A stretch of DNA of 64,000 bases from Metopolophium dirhodum (GCF_019925205.1 NC_083566.1:11160001-11224000), one strand, 5' to 3'; numbered from the stretch's first letter, positions 1 through 13,301 are shown. Made by a program: numbers and translations. Notes: generated by a model from the sequence alone, not told the origin.

Positions 1-362
1 TAATATTGAAAGTTATTCTGCTTCCTACTGAAATTAAAAATAAATAGGTAGGTAGGTCATTAAAAAATGTATAAGGTTGTAAAAAATTACTTCATACTAT
101 AAAGGTAAAAACATTTTGGTATAAATCTAATCTGTATTCCATGCAGTTTTTCAACATTTTATTTTAAATAAAAAAATGTTTGAAAATTATGGTAGCCAGA
201 GCTCGAGCCAGAGTTAAATGTATATAATACCATTAATACTTATTAATATTTATTATGATGCATATATTTGTTCTCATATTTATTATTCTTTATACTCATT
301 ACTGTTTATCACTATTTTATAGTCAATGTTATACTAATCATAATATCTGTGTCTGTTTTTAG

Positions 363-541
363 GTATGGTCAAAAAGTGCGAACGTTTGGAACTGGATATC
401 TCGAAACAGGAGAAAATTCAATTGCTTAAGACCGACATAGCCGCAATCAAAAGTCGTCTGATGTCTTTTATGCGTATTGATCGACTAGACAGCAACATAC
501 AAAACAAAAACGAACTCCAAGCCTTACTCCATACTGCTAAG
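363..541 (+). CDS. KASH-domain (klarsicht/nesprin-like) gene, internal coding exon
   Basis: First exon of this gene visible in the window; its 5' part lies to the left. A pyrimidine-rich acceptor ending in AG at 361-362 and a GTATGT donor at 542-547 bound it. The encoded stretch is charged and helical (KKCERLELDISKQEKIQLLK), as expected for a spectrin-like or coiled-coil rod. It ends in phase 0 and joins the exon at 636 without a frame break. The identity comes from the KASH exon at 13302; this exon alone would only be called coiled coil. Confidence 0.8.
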
Positions 542-635
542 GTATGTTATTAATTAATTTAGTTATCTACTTCAATTTTATACTACAAAAACGCCAATAT
601 TATATGTCTAACATACTTTAAATTTATACTTTTAG

Positions 636-802
636 ACTGAATTATCAAGTTTGGATACCTATTGGAATGGTCGCAATATAGTGAGCATCACCGAAGAGTT
701 AAACAGACACTTCAACGAGTTGAACAATTCAAATACTGTTTTAAATCATATGAATAAAGAAATTGCAGATCTATATTCTATTTATACTAACACTAGACAG
801 AG
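636..802 (+). CDS. KASH-domain gene, internal coding exon with GC donor
   Basis: It follows acceptor TTTTAG at 630-635. The helical, polar translation includes ELSSLDTYWNGRNIVSITEE. The open frame ends at a GC donor (AG|GCAAGT, donor bases 803-808). This leaves phase 2, exactly what the exon at 2180 needs to rebuild an Arg codon. No GT donor keeps the frame here. The downstream intron (803-2179) houses the minus-strand protease homologue gene. Confidence 0.75.
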
Positions 803-923
803 GCAAGTGTACCTATAGTAATAGGCACCAAAGGTTTTTATTTTAAAAATTTAAAACAAATAAGAAAAAGTAGTTTTTGTTATTTTTTGTAGTAAAACTA
901 ATAATTGCTCAATTTTGTAAATT

Positions 924-2075
924 CTAAGGATTTACCCCAATGATTTGTTTTATCCAATTTACATATTCTTGATTTAAAAATAAATATCTGATCTCCACGT
1001 CTAAATTTCCACAGTCCGTTTTTATAGCCCAAGTCCTCCAATTATATCTTTGACTGGCAATTCCAATTATTTTATTGTCACACATCATCGGACAACCTAT
1101 ATCCTCTTCACAAAATTGTACATCTTGTCTTATGGGGCACATCCATTTATTATTGACACTTTTAACATCAATATTGTTTTTAAAGTGTAGCCTCAACAAT
1201 CTTTTTGTATGCATGAATTATATACTTACTCAACAGTGTCTTGACACTTTCTATTAACAGTAACAGTATTGTTTGACACTGTTATCCATTTTTCATAATA
1301 ATTTAACGTCATTCTGTTTGATGATTTAATACTCGTCCCATAGATTGTGCATTGTTTTTTTTCCCAGAGATTGTCATTATTTTCAATAAAAAATGTATTG
1401 TAATAATTTGTTGTCTTATTAAAGAACGTATCAGGGATTCCATTGATCTACATCCAATTTTTATCAAACCATTAATACATTTTTACTAAAAATGTTTGAG
1501 ATCTAAGTTAATTACTTCAATCAATAACACTCCATTAGTATTATTATCAAATTGTGGTGTGTATAAAGCTTGCACATGATACTTGATTATTTTGTTACAA
1601 CTTTGAACCTTGAAATTATTTATTGTGATGTATTTATTTTTGTCCACAATTGTGTCATCATTTTTAAAATGGTATATAATAATATTATTAGTTGCTTTAT
1701 ATATTATCAATATTATAGGGCGTTTACACATTAGGTATATAAAAAAGTAAAAAAGATATATTTATAAACGTTACAGACCTATATTATTTAATTGACAATA
1801 ACTATTTTAAATGTATTTACTTTGATAAATTGTGGATCAAATTTTTTTACGCAAACCTTCTCGGTTAACATAAATCTATTACTTATTCTACTTGCACAGC
1901 AAATTGATATTTCTGACAGGTCAGGATGCTTTTCATAAATTCTGTATATATTTTTTAAGTCCAACGGGCAATACTTAGTTGTTGGTGTATTTGATAACAG
2001 TTTATAACTGCTCATATTTTCTGATGTGCAATAAATAAAATTGTAGCAAATTAACATTATACTGTAGTAAAACAT
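924..2075 (-). CDS. Serine protease homologue (trypsin fold, catalytically dead), four exons, nested in a KASH-gene intron
   Basis: Proposed exons in transcription order: 2075-1821, about 1694-1516, 1447-1230 and 1158-924. Exon 1 starts with ATG and a hydrophobic signal-like segment (YYSIMLICYNFIYCTS), so the product is probably secreted. Trypsin-fold landmarks are in order: CCASRISNRFMLTEKVCV where active proteases have the LTAAHC box, NNTNGVLLIEV at the Asp102 block, KKQCTIYGTS at the C-x-x-x-G block, CEEDIGCPMMC at the GDSGGP block, then the C-terminal helix EYVNWIKQIIG. The catalytic His, Asp and Ser align with Val, Gly and Ile, so no peptidase activity is expected. Exons 2-3 and 3-4 join in phase. 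The exon 1-2 acceptor is uncertain because the only nearby AG gives a one-base phase conflict; exon 2 may start elsewhere or the gene may be decaying. Known homologues of this type act as immune or salivary cofactors. Confidence 0.68.
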
Positions 2076-2179
2076 AATAAGTAGAGCTATTACACCAATA
2101 CTTCATTAAAAACTCATATTATTATGCTTTTTCTTATATTATAAACAATTGTATTGATGTTGTGTGTTCATGGTTACAG

Positions 2180-2471
2180 ATTAGAAAGTGAGATATTAAG
2201 ATATCAAAATGCATTGATCACATGGGCCGAATGTGACAAACAGCTAATGGAGCTTGAGATGAAATTTAAAGGTTTTGGTGACAATGGTATTGTTTGCGGA
2301 AACCAGAAGTCTGGATGTTTTGGATCAGCTTCTGACAGTGGCATGTCAGATTCAGGTTCAGAGCATGAACTTCATGAACATGAAAAACGATTGGTTAACC
2401 TAAAACAATTAGCTAACAATTTGATGACTATTATGACTCCTGGCAGTGAAGCACTATCATCAATACTAGCT
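2180..2471 (+). CDS. KASH-domain gene, internal coding exon with Ser/Asp/Glu-rich linker
   Basis: The acceptor is GGTTACAG at 2172-2179. The translation starts with a helical segment (ESEILRYQNALITWAECDKQ), passes through a Gly/Ser/Asp-rich linker with the sequence SDSGMSDSGSEHELHEHEK, and returns to helix (RLVNLKQLANNLMTIM). This is typical of a spacer between spectrin-like helices in KASH proteins. The likely donor is GCT|GTAATA at 2472, phase 0. Reading on would stop at 2484-2486, so this donor choice rests on phase agreement with the next exon. Confidence 0.75.
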
Positions 2472-2546
2472 GTAATACAAAATTAAATATATTTTTTCTT
2501 TAAGTTATAACCAATAATATTAATTATTACCATTACAATTTTATAG

Positions 2547-2674
2547 AGGATAGAGAATAATGAAAAACAATTGAAAGAACTACAGCAGACCTGCAAAGAC
2601 CTCATAGGAAGATCAGAGCTTTGCATTGATGATGATAAATTGGATGGCTGTGAAAGCCTCGTTAACACCAATAT
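2547..2674 (+). CDS. KASH-domain gene, internal coding exon
   Basis: Acceptor TTATAG ends at 2546; donor GTAAGT starts at 2675. The translation (RIENNEKQLKELQQTCKDLI...) is a short coiled-coil helix followed by an acidic tail. It ends with two bases of a codon (phase 2), which match the one-base entry phase of the KASH exon at 13302. The four rod exons and the KASH exon therefore form one continuous reading frame. Confidence 0.75.
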
Positions 2675-5600
2675 GTAAGTTTGGTCTCTCATAAACTATA
2701 ATAATATAGTGCACTTCAATACTATTGTATTATATTTAATCAGTTTTGGTTCTTGTACATCTTATTTGATGTTTGTTTTTAAGAAGAAATATTTACTTTA
2801 TAGCCCAAAAATATATAAGTTAATGTTATACTATAATAAGTATATAATATTTATATGAACAATTATCAAATATAATTTATAAACTTAAAATATTAAATGT
2901 CACTAATAGCTTTAAAATTAAAGTTTTCATAAAAACCGATGGGAGAACACATACATTATTCTTCAATTTAAATTTGACAGCATGGACAAAATGGATTATG
3001 CTGAACTTGTTATATGTTGTACGTTTATAAAACTCAGGAACACACCCTGGGGCATCACTTTTTTCTTAAATAATAAATATGATATTATTTTTATTTTTTT
3101 CTATGTTTTGTTACTAACATAAGTTTTTTTCTCTCTTAATGATAACATGCTACAATTATTTCTGATATCTTAAATAAAAATTATAAAACTATTGGGTATA
3201 CTTGGTTACTTTTTGGCCTATAATTACATTAATTTGAATTCTGCCCAATTTATTTTTATTTTACTAAAACATTATTACATTAAATTACCATAAAATGAAA
3301 AATACTAAAACTTAAAATTTTGTGTATTTGGGAAAGTTCAAAATATTGTTGCAATAGGTATATGTTAGGAATTTAAGATGTCATTCATAAATAATGAAAA
3401 TAATAATAAGTAATATTTTTTATAATAATTTTTCTAAGTGATAAACATGAAACATCATACATTCAATATCTTATTATCTCCTTTATTTTATTATATTCAT
3501 GAGAAAATATACTTAGTTTGATACAAATGCTTAAAAAGAACTCAAATGTTTTATTTTGGCATTGAAAACCGAGGTTAAATAGGGTTTTAAAACCAAGGTT
3601 TTAAATATGAAATAAGAGTTATTATTTAAAAAATTATATTTTGGGTTTTTCTACAGTCTGGAATATTTTTATTTTTATTCATTATTAGTTTAACCTGTTG
3701 GTGTTTAAGATTATAATTCATCCATCAACCCAATGTACTTAATTTTATAAGCTAAGAATAAAATAGGTTAGTAGACATTTAGTAACATTGTTTTTTGATT
3801 GTTGAATGTTTTAAATGTTAATTATTACAAATTAATACAATTTTGAATAGACTTTATATTCCTCTTATGGCAGAAATATTTGTTTTGAGTGTTAATTAAA
3901 TGTTTTATCATATGTTCTGTATTTCATGCTATCCTGGGTATCCAGGTAAGCTGAAAATAATATTTATTTTCTGCATGATAATTCTTCAGATCGACCTTCA
4001 ATCTTCTACAACATTAATGAGGTACTGTAAAGAAATACAGATTAGAAACTGAAAATATCTTGATTATATTTTGCTGATTCCTCAATCCTCATATTGAGTT
4101 TTATTGTTTTTAAATTGATAAATTGTTCTTATTGAAGTATCCAAAACCCAACAACATAAATTAAAACATTAAAAATGTTAAATTTAGGTATTTCAATTGT
4201 TATTCAAACCTTGAGCTTTATTTTGCATGTACCACTGATATGGATGGTTAGTCTATTAAAAATAGAATTATAGTTAATGCTTTTGACAGATAGTCAAATT
4301 TAACTAGATCATATTGACTACCCATATAGTGAATTCAATATGCCAATAGACTAATATATTTTAATTTTTATTCATGTGTTCAATACTTATTGAATTGTAT
4401 AGTACTTTTATCAAACTATTACGATTTGGAACTTATTGGTATTATACCTATTCATAATGGTTTTTCAACATCTAAAATATATCTTTAATTTATAATGCAT
4501 TATGTTGACAATAATAATATGATGATAAACATAATATAGTAATAGTTGTCCTTCATCGACTGAATAAATATTTTATTTTGTACTTGAGAATTCTCCTTAA
4601 TTATTTCACATTCAATACATTTTACAAGATTATTCTATGAAAAATATTTTCTTTAGATTTGTTTTCGAAGTTATTTTATTTCCATTTGTAATATGAAACA
4701 CTAATAAAATATAAAATTATTTTTGGCTTTTACATAAATAAAGTAGGTACTAAATTTAGTTTATCACCAATATTTTAAAGTTTTGAATATAATATGTTAT
4801 GCATGTAGTGTTCCATTATTGTTTTTTTAGTGTTTTATAATTTTATTTGTATACATAACTATAATATGTGATTTCAAATTATGTTATAAATCCGTAGATC
4901 ATTAAATGATCATTTCAATAGAATAATTGTTATAATACTCTAATGTATATTGGATGTACATATTCATGTATATTATTGCACTTCGGTTTTGTTATGGTAC
5001 GTTATAATCTTATGGTATTACTAATTACTTTTTAACGTGAAAATTTTTATATTGATTAGCACGTCTGCAATTAAGTAAATAGAATATTTAATATACGAAA
5101 TCGACTTTCTACGATATTTTTTCATACGTCATAATATATAATACTTCATACTTCTCATGAGATACTGAAAATTGTGCATATAAGTAGGCTTGTTATTGAT
5201 AATTTTTTTCATGTGCCACGTGCGAGAATTGTTTTGCAACAACGTTAGACATTGTTTTCACGTTGGAACGGCCGTCGATCTTTAGCAATCATCACCTTTA
5301 GGTTACGTTTCTATACGATTTTATACGTCGCAGTATGTACATTCGTGTTCTTTTTAATACGTGCTTTTAATTGAAAACTCGTTAAATATTTTTATCAAGC
5401 TGACTTAAATATACTGTCAAGCGATGTTGAGTTTTTTTCTACAGTAAACACATTAAACACTGTTAGCTTTAATTTCAAATAGACTAGTTACCTATATTTG
5501 TGCTAATTTCGCGGATCATGTTGAATAATATATTTAACTTAATATTCTGTCACATGCTTAACTATTCTTCGCTTGTGTCGATCTAATTATGTGTTGCGAA

Positions 5601-6279
5601 TTAAAAATAATATCTGTCGGACGCGTTCCAAAATATGTATGAGTTAATCGTAAAAAAATATACGTGGGTCGTCATCGTTTTCAGGTGACGGGTGTACCTG
5701 AATGGTTTGCCAGCTGAAATTAGCAATTTGCAAATCCACTAGATACACCCTATATTAGTATTATATTATATTAGTATTCTCGGACCTCAGTATACATCGG
5801 AACTACTATATAAATCGTCGACCTGGGTATGATAAAAATATTTGCCCCTTACTGAACTGCGATTAATTTATAAACTTCTTCTATTTTTCTAGCAACTTAG
5901 TTAGAACTTAATTTTATTTATTTAATTTGAATGTCTCATGTTAATTTGGTTTTAAAATATTGTATGTATATTATTCTAATTGATAACATTGTTTTTCAAA
6001 TTAAATAAAATGCATATTTGAGCTGTTCCGACACTGTTTGCCCTCTTATATACGTATAATCGTTTTTATAATTTTATCCATTTCATCGGCGAAGTATAGA
6101 AAGCGTTAAAAAAACGAGTAGATCGCGTATGTCAGGGGTAGGGAGGAGTGTTTATTGGATCAGACTATACTAAGTTGTGAGAGGAAATTTAAACCAGTTA
6201 TGCATGTTTTGAGTATGTTTGCTATGGAGACGTATTATGTTTAATAATAGTATTATATTATAATATTTTTATATTATGA

Positions 6280-6737
6280 TGTAACGCGCGGGCGGCGGGC
6301 CCAGGCGCAATTCTCGCGCACTGACGACCGTCTGACTATAGTGACTAACTGTTTAGTATATTTCTAGTCGTCGTCGCAGTCGTATCGCTTCTGCGCTCAG
6401 AGTTTGACCTAACGTTACTCGCGTTTTCAGTCAGTTTTAAACATTTCGGATTTTTGGCCTCTGTCTATTTTATTGGATTTGTCCATTTTACGTGGGGTAC
6501 TTTTTTCGTTACTACTAAGTATTTCGCTGATATGCATACTACAATGTCGATCGTAATTGACGAATCGTTTCCTATACTGATCACCGACCAGCCAGACGCG
6601 CTGCTCGTTGTCCGGAGCCCTTTGCACTACTCCAAAAGCGTCGTCACCAACGTCTTTTACTTTTTGCTGTCAGTCTATTTCTATCTGGACCTGCAGGGCG
6701 GCATGTTTTTTTCTTAACTTCAAAAATGCTGATAAAG
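6280..6737 (+). promoter_or_regulatory. CpG-rich island and possible alternative first exon inside the KASH-gene intron
   Basis: About 6285-6450 is the richest CpG cluster in the long intron (GCGCGGGCGGCGGGCCC, several TCGTCGTCG motifs). It is followed by a moderately GC-rich stretch containing a 57-codon ORF at 6544-6717 and a plausible donor AAAG|GTAATA at 6738. Together these resemble a promoter plus 5' exon. The donor phase does not continue the KASH frame from the nearest ATG, so any transcript would have to use this as a leader. It could instead be an independent short transcript. No conserved coding signal was recognised. Confidence 0.3.
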
Positions 6738-6833
6738 GTAATATTGTTGGGATGTATTCTTTTTTTTCAAGTGCACGATAATGCCAATATATCTTTTAAG
6801 TCCAATAATTTTATGATTGATTTTAAGTACTAA
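6726..6833 (+). CDS. Possible 35-residue secreted peptide ORF
   Basis: An ATG opens a frame of 35 codons whose first 15 residues (MLIKVILLGCILFFQ) look like a signal peptide: a Lys followed by a continuous hydrophobic core. The remaining 20 residues are polar (VHDNANISFKSNNFMIDFKY). It sits just downstream of the CpG island. There is no family match that I recognise, and a chance ORF is quite possible at this length. Confidence 0.2.
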   Translation: MLIKVILLGCILFFQVHDNANISFKSNNFMIDFKY

Positions 6834-9800
6834 TATAAAATTTGGTTTTCACCGCGGCTGGCATCATGTGTTTATTTCCACGAGAAAACCTTGAAATAAT
6901 TACACCTCTGCAGTTCCTTTTGACATATTACGTCCTTGGTAAAAACCAAACCAAAGTCCAAACACATTTCCAGATGTTTTTTTTTTTTGCTTGTTTTGTT
7001 TGCCACCTATTATATAGATGCTATCTGCATAATTATAAACGTGCATACTGTTTGCACAAGCTGCAAGTTCGTAATCTCTATAAACACCTATTTAACATGC
7101 GTGGGTCGTAGGTTGAGTCATTATTGTAGTAAGTACCTAGGTATATTATGTGAAAAACTAAAACTAAAAGGTTTGCTTGTAACGAGAATCCGACGATATC
7201 ACGTACGTCACCTACTATATTATAGTCATCAATACAAATGTCCCTGTTTAATAAATAATCTCCATGCCCTAACTGATTCACGCCGTGTGTCCGTGAGTTT
7301 ACTTTTATACAACGTTAATATAATAATACAAATAATATTAAACATTTGTAATAGTTATAAATTATAATCAACAATCTGTAATCGTTAAAATGTTATTTTA
7401 TTACAATCAAATACATTAATGCGTTTATGGGACACGCTATAATACTACAGGGAATATAACAATAATATTTTTATCGCAGTGGAAATACTTTCAAATTTGC
7501 CATATCTCCAACTCTAATTTAGTACGTTGTATACTCGATGATGACGTACATTGTAAATTCCTATATCCTAAGGTATACTAAGGATGGCACTATAATATGC
7601 ATGTACGATATCATCAGTAAAAAAGGGGTAGGTGTATATTATGTTATATGTACTTATTGTACTTATATCTTACATCTATATGTATGTATCATACATTTTT
7701 ATATACTCGGCTGATGATGTATTATACATTTATAATTATCGTTGTTCTGTCTCGTCCTGGCCCTTTTAAATGGTTGACAAAAACAAGCGATGTTTTCACC
7801 GCGTTATAATATAGATAATAATATACGTATTGTATATTTACGTAAACGTTTGTCGGAAACGATTCTTAACGCGTTTTTCGCTGGATAAAAATGTCTTTTC
7901 TCAAGCTATCAGCTTAGTAATTTTTCTCTAAAGACGATTTTAACCCAAAGTTTTGTGCAGGATAATTTCACATTTTATTTTAAGCGCAATTAAATTCGTT
8001 TAATTTTTGTATTGCTAAAAAGTGCATACTATACTATAAGAGTATTTTAAATAAATTACCAAAATGTTTAAATAAATATATTATAAATACATACTTACAC
8101 TTTGTTTCTTAAAATAAAATTCTAAGTATAGGTTCCATTTAAAAAACTTGTTATGACTACGTATTTTTATTATCTACTAAAGTTACAAAATTATTTTTAG
8201 TGTTTTTAAATTTTTATGTTGGAAATAAAAATAATCATTTTTAGAATATAAAAAATATAGTAGATATAGGTTTGATTGATAAGTTTTCACATTCTGATAT
8301 GTCGTAGGTATTTTATTATTATTTTCACATTTTAAGTAATTTATTTTAAAAGAATTTCATAGTATCATATTTTATAATATTTATAATTTTACTAATGACA
8401 ACTAACAAGATCTTCAGCCGGCTTTTTTTCATTTTCATTTTTATATTGATATTCGATCGTAACCGTTTCCTTGCTCTGGACGATGTAGGTCATGACATGG
8501 CGACTGTGCGACAATATTGGTTTATCGTGTATTATTATTTATTATTATATATACTATGGGTATAGGTACCTACTTAACAATATAATAGGTACAATAATGT
8601 ACATTATATTATGTGACTTGCGACTGTACTGCGCGCAGCCCACTTGTGCATCGCCTCCCAACTATTCTCTGTATTATTATAACAATAATTACAGCTTGTC
8701 AACGACAATTGGGTTCGTCCTGTTAAAATCGACGACGGCTATTCAGTATAATTAACCATAATCCGTAATAACACCATAATTTCTATGTAAAAACTGAATA
8801 TTTCTGTGACGTTTAATTTATTCAGGTGAAAATTTCAATACTATTGTGGGAGGAAAACTCATTAATTTATTAACATTTTAAAACAATATTGCATGTTTTT
8901 TTTTCCTTTTTGTTATACTTATAGTATTGTAGGTAATGCAAGTTTTGATCAAACTTCCTCCTACAATAGATGCTAGGTATTGCAAAATCTATAAAAATAT
9001 ACTCTTTAACTTTTTATTTCATATTTTAATAGTAGGTAGGTACATTACACATACATAATAATACATTTTATTTTTGCATTATACTTTAGTGCATAATATG
9101 TGTATACTTATTTAACAATTTTCAAGTGTATAAAACCTTGATATAATCTTGACTACTGTATAGCAATTATAATATAATATCATATTATCATATATTCCAT
9201 AATATTTGTTTCGGGGCAATAAGTATGATACTGCATGCAGTAGTTTGATTTTATATTTATATATAGATATCAAGTTCACATTGGTATGGAGACGGGTTTG
9301 GGTGTCATTTCTCTGCTGTCGTGACTTGTGACCTTAATCAATTCTACCCGTAGTCTAAAACGAGAACCGACGAGGTGAAGACCGTGTTCGTGTTCGTGTT
9401 CGTAATATTAAACATATTTATACCTATATTATCACATGTTATGCTCATCTCACATAGACCTTGGGCTTGTTGTTTTCTAGACCATCGTCTATTCGTTTGT
9501 ATAATGTTTTGTGTCTAGTGCGCGTATGAACAGTATTTAGAAAATTGTATAGATTTACTTTTTACGTATTTTAGTATATTACCAGAATTAAAATAAAAAT
9601 TGAACATGAGTACCCGCGGAATTACCTAAAAATTGGTAATCCGCTGACACCATACAGGGTGATTCTTTTATCATTAAACACTCATTATTTTAAAAAGTAT
9701 TAATTTTTTTTACATAGTTTCAATTTGTTAAAAAAACAACGTTTTTACTTTTTTGGATGACAACATAGAGTTATAATTTCATATTCCAAAGCAGAATATT

Positions 9801-12590
9801 TTTTAAAGTATTTTGATTCATAAAAATCAAATTTATGGGGAGTAGTTTATTAGTTATAACTTATAAGTATTTAAAGTTACGATTGGCGGAGTGGAAGTGG
9901 TACGGGGTTACCCCTCAAAATGTTTGTCCACTACTACGCTTGTCTAAACTTAAAATAGTTTTAATTCATAAACTACTCGTCCTAAATTCGATTTTTATAT
10001 ACCTAAATTCTAATATATTATACAAATGATTACGTATTAGTTTATATGAGACGATTTTATAAAAGCTAAGAGTCACCGTCTTTACCCACTCATTCCTTCC
10101 ATTTACGATCTCCTCTCCGGAAATGTTGAACTTTGTTAACCATATGTCAAAATTGGATATATCCTTTGTAGTGATTCAATATTATATTATCTGCTACCAC
10201 TGTTTTTTTTTTTTATTTAATAAGTAGGTATACCTATCTACCTCATCACGTTATATCTTTGTCAATATCTAGTATCTACAGCATTTTTATATAGAATCTG
10301 AGTATTGGCTCATCTTTTTTTCGCCTAATGTCACGTTTAGTAGCAAAATATTTGATTCGATGATCTTCATATTGAAGGCAGTTTCTGGTATCAAATTTCT
10401 AATGATTTATTTTGGAATCGGTCAAAAGTAGTAATATCTCGTTATTTTTCTTAATAATTGAGAAAAACTAAAGGAGATTAGGAGAACAGGAATATTTTAA
10501 ACACTCCAGTACTGGCTAGTAAGTTAGGTCTAATCGTGTGATCATAATTTTTCTTGTCGTTTTGCTTTGTAAATCCTACCAACTACAATCGTAATTAATT
10601 TTATATCTTTAGTAGTTATAGTCGTGTCTTTTTCCCACGTCAACGTTTCGACTTATACTTGTCAACCTCAAAATTCGTCGATTCGAATGACCGTGAAACC
10701 GTTTACATGTAAGAAAATAATATTATATTTATTATGTACCTACAGCGTGTTGTTATATCACACATTTTTATCGTTTCGGCACTATCGTTAATATACTATA
10801 CCGTGTATCCCAAAAACAGGAGCCACTTTACCACTCATTACCATGTAAATATTTTTCAATTTTGTTTGCGGGACATTAAACTAGACTAATGGATCGTAAA
10901 TTTCTATGACTTACAATGTTTTTAACTCGTGTATCTTGTGCATGCACAATAAAACTTACATTTTTTTAAACGGCAACCTGTAATTTAAATATCATATTCT
11001 GGTTTATCGATTTTTTTCAAGCCATTTTGATGTATCAACTTGTGTCCTAAACCCAAAATTGACTAAGCTAGAGCTAAGTAGAATTAAAAAAATTAAAAAA
11101 TTAAATTAAATTAATTTTTTTTTCTAACTATATGTACTTATTTTTTTATTCTAAACACCATGAAACAAACAATCAAAATTATTATTATTAAACTAATTAA
11201 CTATTTACTATTTATCTTATTTTATTATTACACATTATGAAAATGCATATGGTCTTAATTGGCTGAAACCAAAAGAGAAGAATATAATTATCGCAACTAT
11301 CCCGAATAAACTTTATTGATGACTCTATTTTTAAAAGGCCTGGAATATGCGCTAATAATCCTAATCTAATCGCTCTAACTATCAACATTAACCTACATTA
11401 TATTATCATATATATATTATATTAATATACTCATAACTTCTATTACGTAGAGTTTAATATACAGAAGAATTATTTTCTAATGCACATTTACACTGTTGAT
11501 TTTAGTGATTTTTAAATTTGTCAAATAAAACCGTCAACATTTTTTTGGACCAAAATGTAATCTGTTTTCGGGCGATAAAGACTCTTCTTCGTACGACAAA
11601 ATGTTTTCTCTCATATTAATCATTGCTTTTAATTGTAGGTGGTAGTGATAGTACTAGTCAAACACAACGCTGTACGACAATTTATAGTAGGTTGGTTACG
11701 ATACCACAATAATTGTTTTTACACTCGGGACTACGAGTAAATCCGTTTCTATTCATATTTAGTCCAGGATTCCGAATTTAATGCAAAAAAACTATTGAAA
11801 TACGCAAAAATATATATTAGTATGTGCAGTGTATATATATAAATTAATATAGTAATGTAAAATACATATTGATCGAACTTAATTCCATCTAAAAGGTAGC
11901 AACAATAGAAAAAACGCGAATGCTTTACATTTGTAGCCTTGAATTTATAACCTGAGTTTAATAATTAAACAAATGACGTATAGGTTAGGTGAGGACGTAT
12001 CTTGTGCGCCAAGTTTCCGAAATGGCGTTTGTTTTTATTGTTCCTAAATAATATTTACCCAGACCGGAGCCGACTTTGTGTTGGTTTGCCACGTTTTCAT
12101 AATATCGTATTTCGAGTACTTAGGCGGATTGCGTTAAATTATTTATTTTCATTTTTTATGCTCTCTCACTGCATGCCGAAAAATTATCAATTAAGCGCAG
12201 CTGTTGCAGTAGGCTATAATGTATAATATTATGCATGACGATTAGATTTACCATACTATATTCTCATTATATGAAACTACACGTTTTAAAATCATAAATC
12301 GTATGCCCTTTAGAATGCATTATTATCATTATTAATTATAATTTTTTAACTTTAACAAAATAGTGCTGTGTATAATCAGCGAACGTGATAATATATTACG
12401 TCATTCGGTAACATTTTCCGTTAAATAGCATGTGTTTATCGTTAATTATATTATTCGCATATTTCCTAAAGAAATACTTATAGACTTTTTTAATATATCA
12501 ATGATTAATTTGGATCTATGGTTCCTCTATGCCTGTAATACGTATTTTATATACTTATATGCATGTGGTTAAGTCGTTGTTTGTATAATA

Positions 12591-12730
12591 CAGTGAAACT
12601 TTCATATTACGGAGTCTCGTGGGGCATAAAAAATTCGTATTATAGAAAATTTTGTTAAATAAAATTGAATAAATTTGGTTCTACTTTGGTTTGGTTCTCA
12701 AAAATATTTCGTTAAACGGAAGTTTCACTG
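12591..12730. mobile_element. Pogo/Tigger-like MITE, 140 bp
   Basis: The terminal inverted repeats begin CAGTGAAACTT on both strands; the similarity continues imperfectly for about 24 bases. TA dinucleotides flank both ends, the target duplication of Tc1/mariner and pogo-type elements. The interior is AT-rich and non-coding, so this is a non-autonomous copy. It lies about 570 bases upstream of the KASH exon. Confidence 0.68.
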
Positions 12731-13009
12731 TATAATATATTTAATATATTATGACTATTTTATTAGGAGCTTATAGTTTTTTAAATCTACAAAACAGTGT
12801 TTTGAAGAACAGATGTTTTAAAACAATCACAATACCCGTATTTAAAATTATATGTACCTAGTTCACCACAAATACCCTGAAAATGTAGAAATTAACTAAG
12901 TAAAAAGTGAGTTTGATTCTACAGTCAAATATGTACTGTGTACTACCATATTATAGTATATATTATGTAACGAACCATTTTAAATCCAGACACTCGCAGG
13001 GTCCTGTCC

Positions 13010-13060
13010 TATATAAGCAGGCTACACCATGACTAACTGACAGTAGGAAATACAGTGAAC
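13010..13060 (+). promoter_or_regulatory. Candidate TATA promoter upstream of the KASH exon
   Basis: TATATAAG at about 13010-13017 is followed roughly 30 bases later by initiator-like ACTGACAGTAGG. The 200 bases after it are unusually GC-rich for the locus. This could start a short transcript containing only the KASH exon, whose internal in-frame ATG (RFRRMSW) would give a minimal membrane-KASH protein. This is inference from position and motif spacing only. Confidence 0.28.
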
Positions 13061-13301
13061 TGCACCGGGTAAAATCTCCAGAAATAAAAAGCCTACAGCT
13101 CCACCAAGTCAACATCTGCTTGGCTACCCATAATGGTCGTTGGCTTGGCGGTTTTCTTGTGAGATTTCGGAGCCACTGCGGCGAGATAAACTAATTCTAT
13201 ACGTGTTACTCGGCTGCAGTACAAACCGTTATATGTCACATTGCCATCATACGAGTTTTCCGACGTCATACTAATGTACTCTTGTGTTTTGTCCTTTGCA
13301 G

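Larger units (their letters stand above)
2675..13301 (+). other. Long intron of the KASH-domain gene
   Basis: 10.6 kb between the last rod exon and the KASH exon, bounded by GTAAGT and TTTGCAG. It is mostly AT-rich with no convincing coding exons. Items worth noting inside are given separately: a CpG-rich island at 6280-6460, a small ORF at 6726, a pogo-like MITE at 12591 and a TATA-like promoter at 13010. A short TGTTCG repeat sits near 9385-9410. The frequent TAGGTA runs look like simple-sequence background. Otherwise I see nothing specific here. Confidence 0.6.

Noticed and set aside
6936..7367. 143-codon plus-strand ORF in the long KASH intron
   Set aside because: No domain, biased toward Ile/Tyr/Leu/Asn as AT-rich noise gives, overlapping another equally long frame; no splice-site support.
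9880..9960. tRNA-like GGCGGAGTGG box
   Set aside because: No B box at the right distance and no cloverleaf could be drawn.
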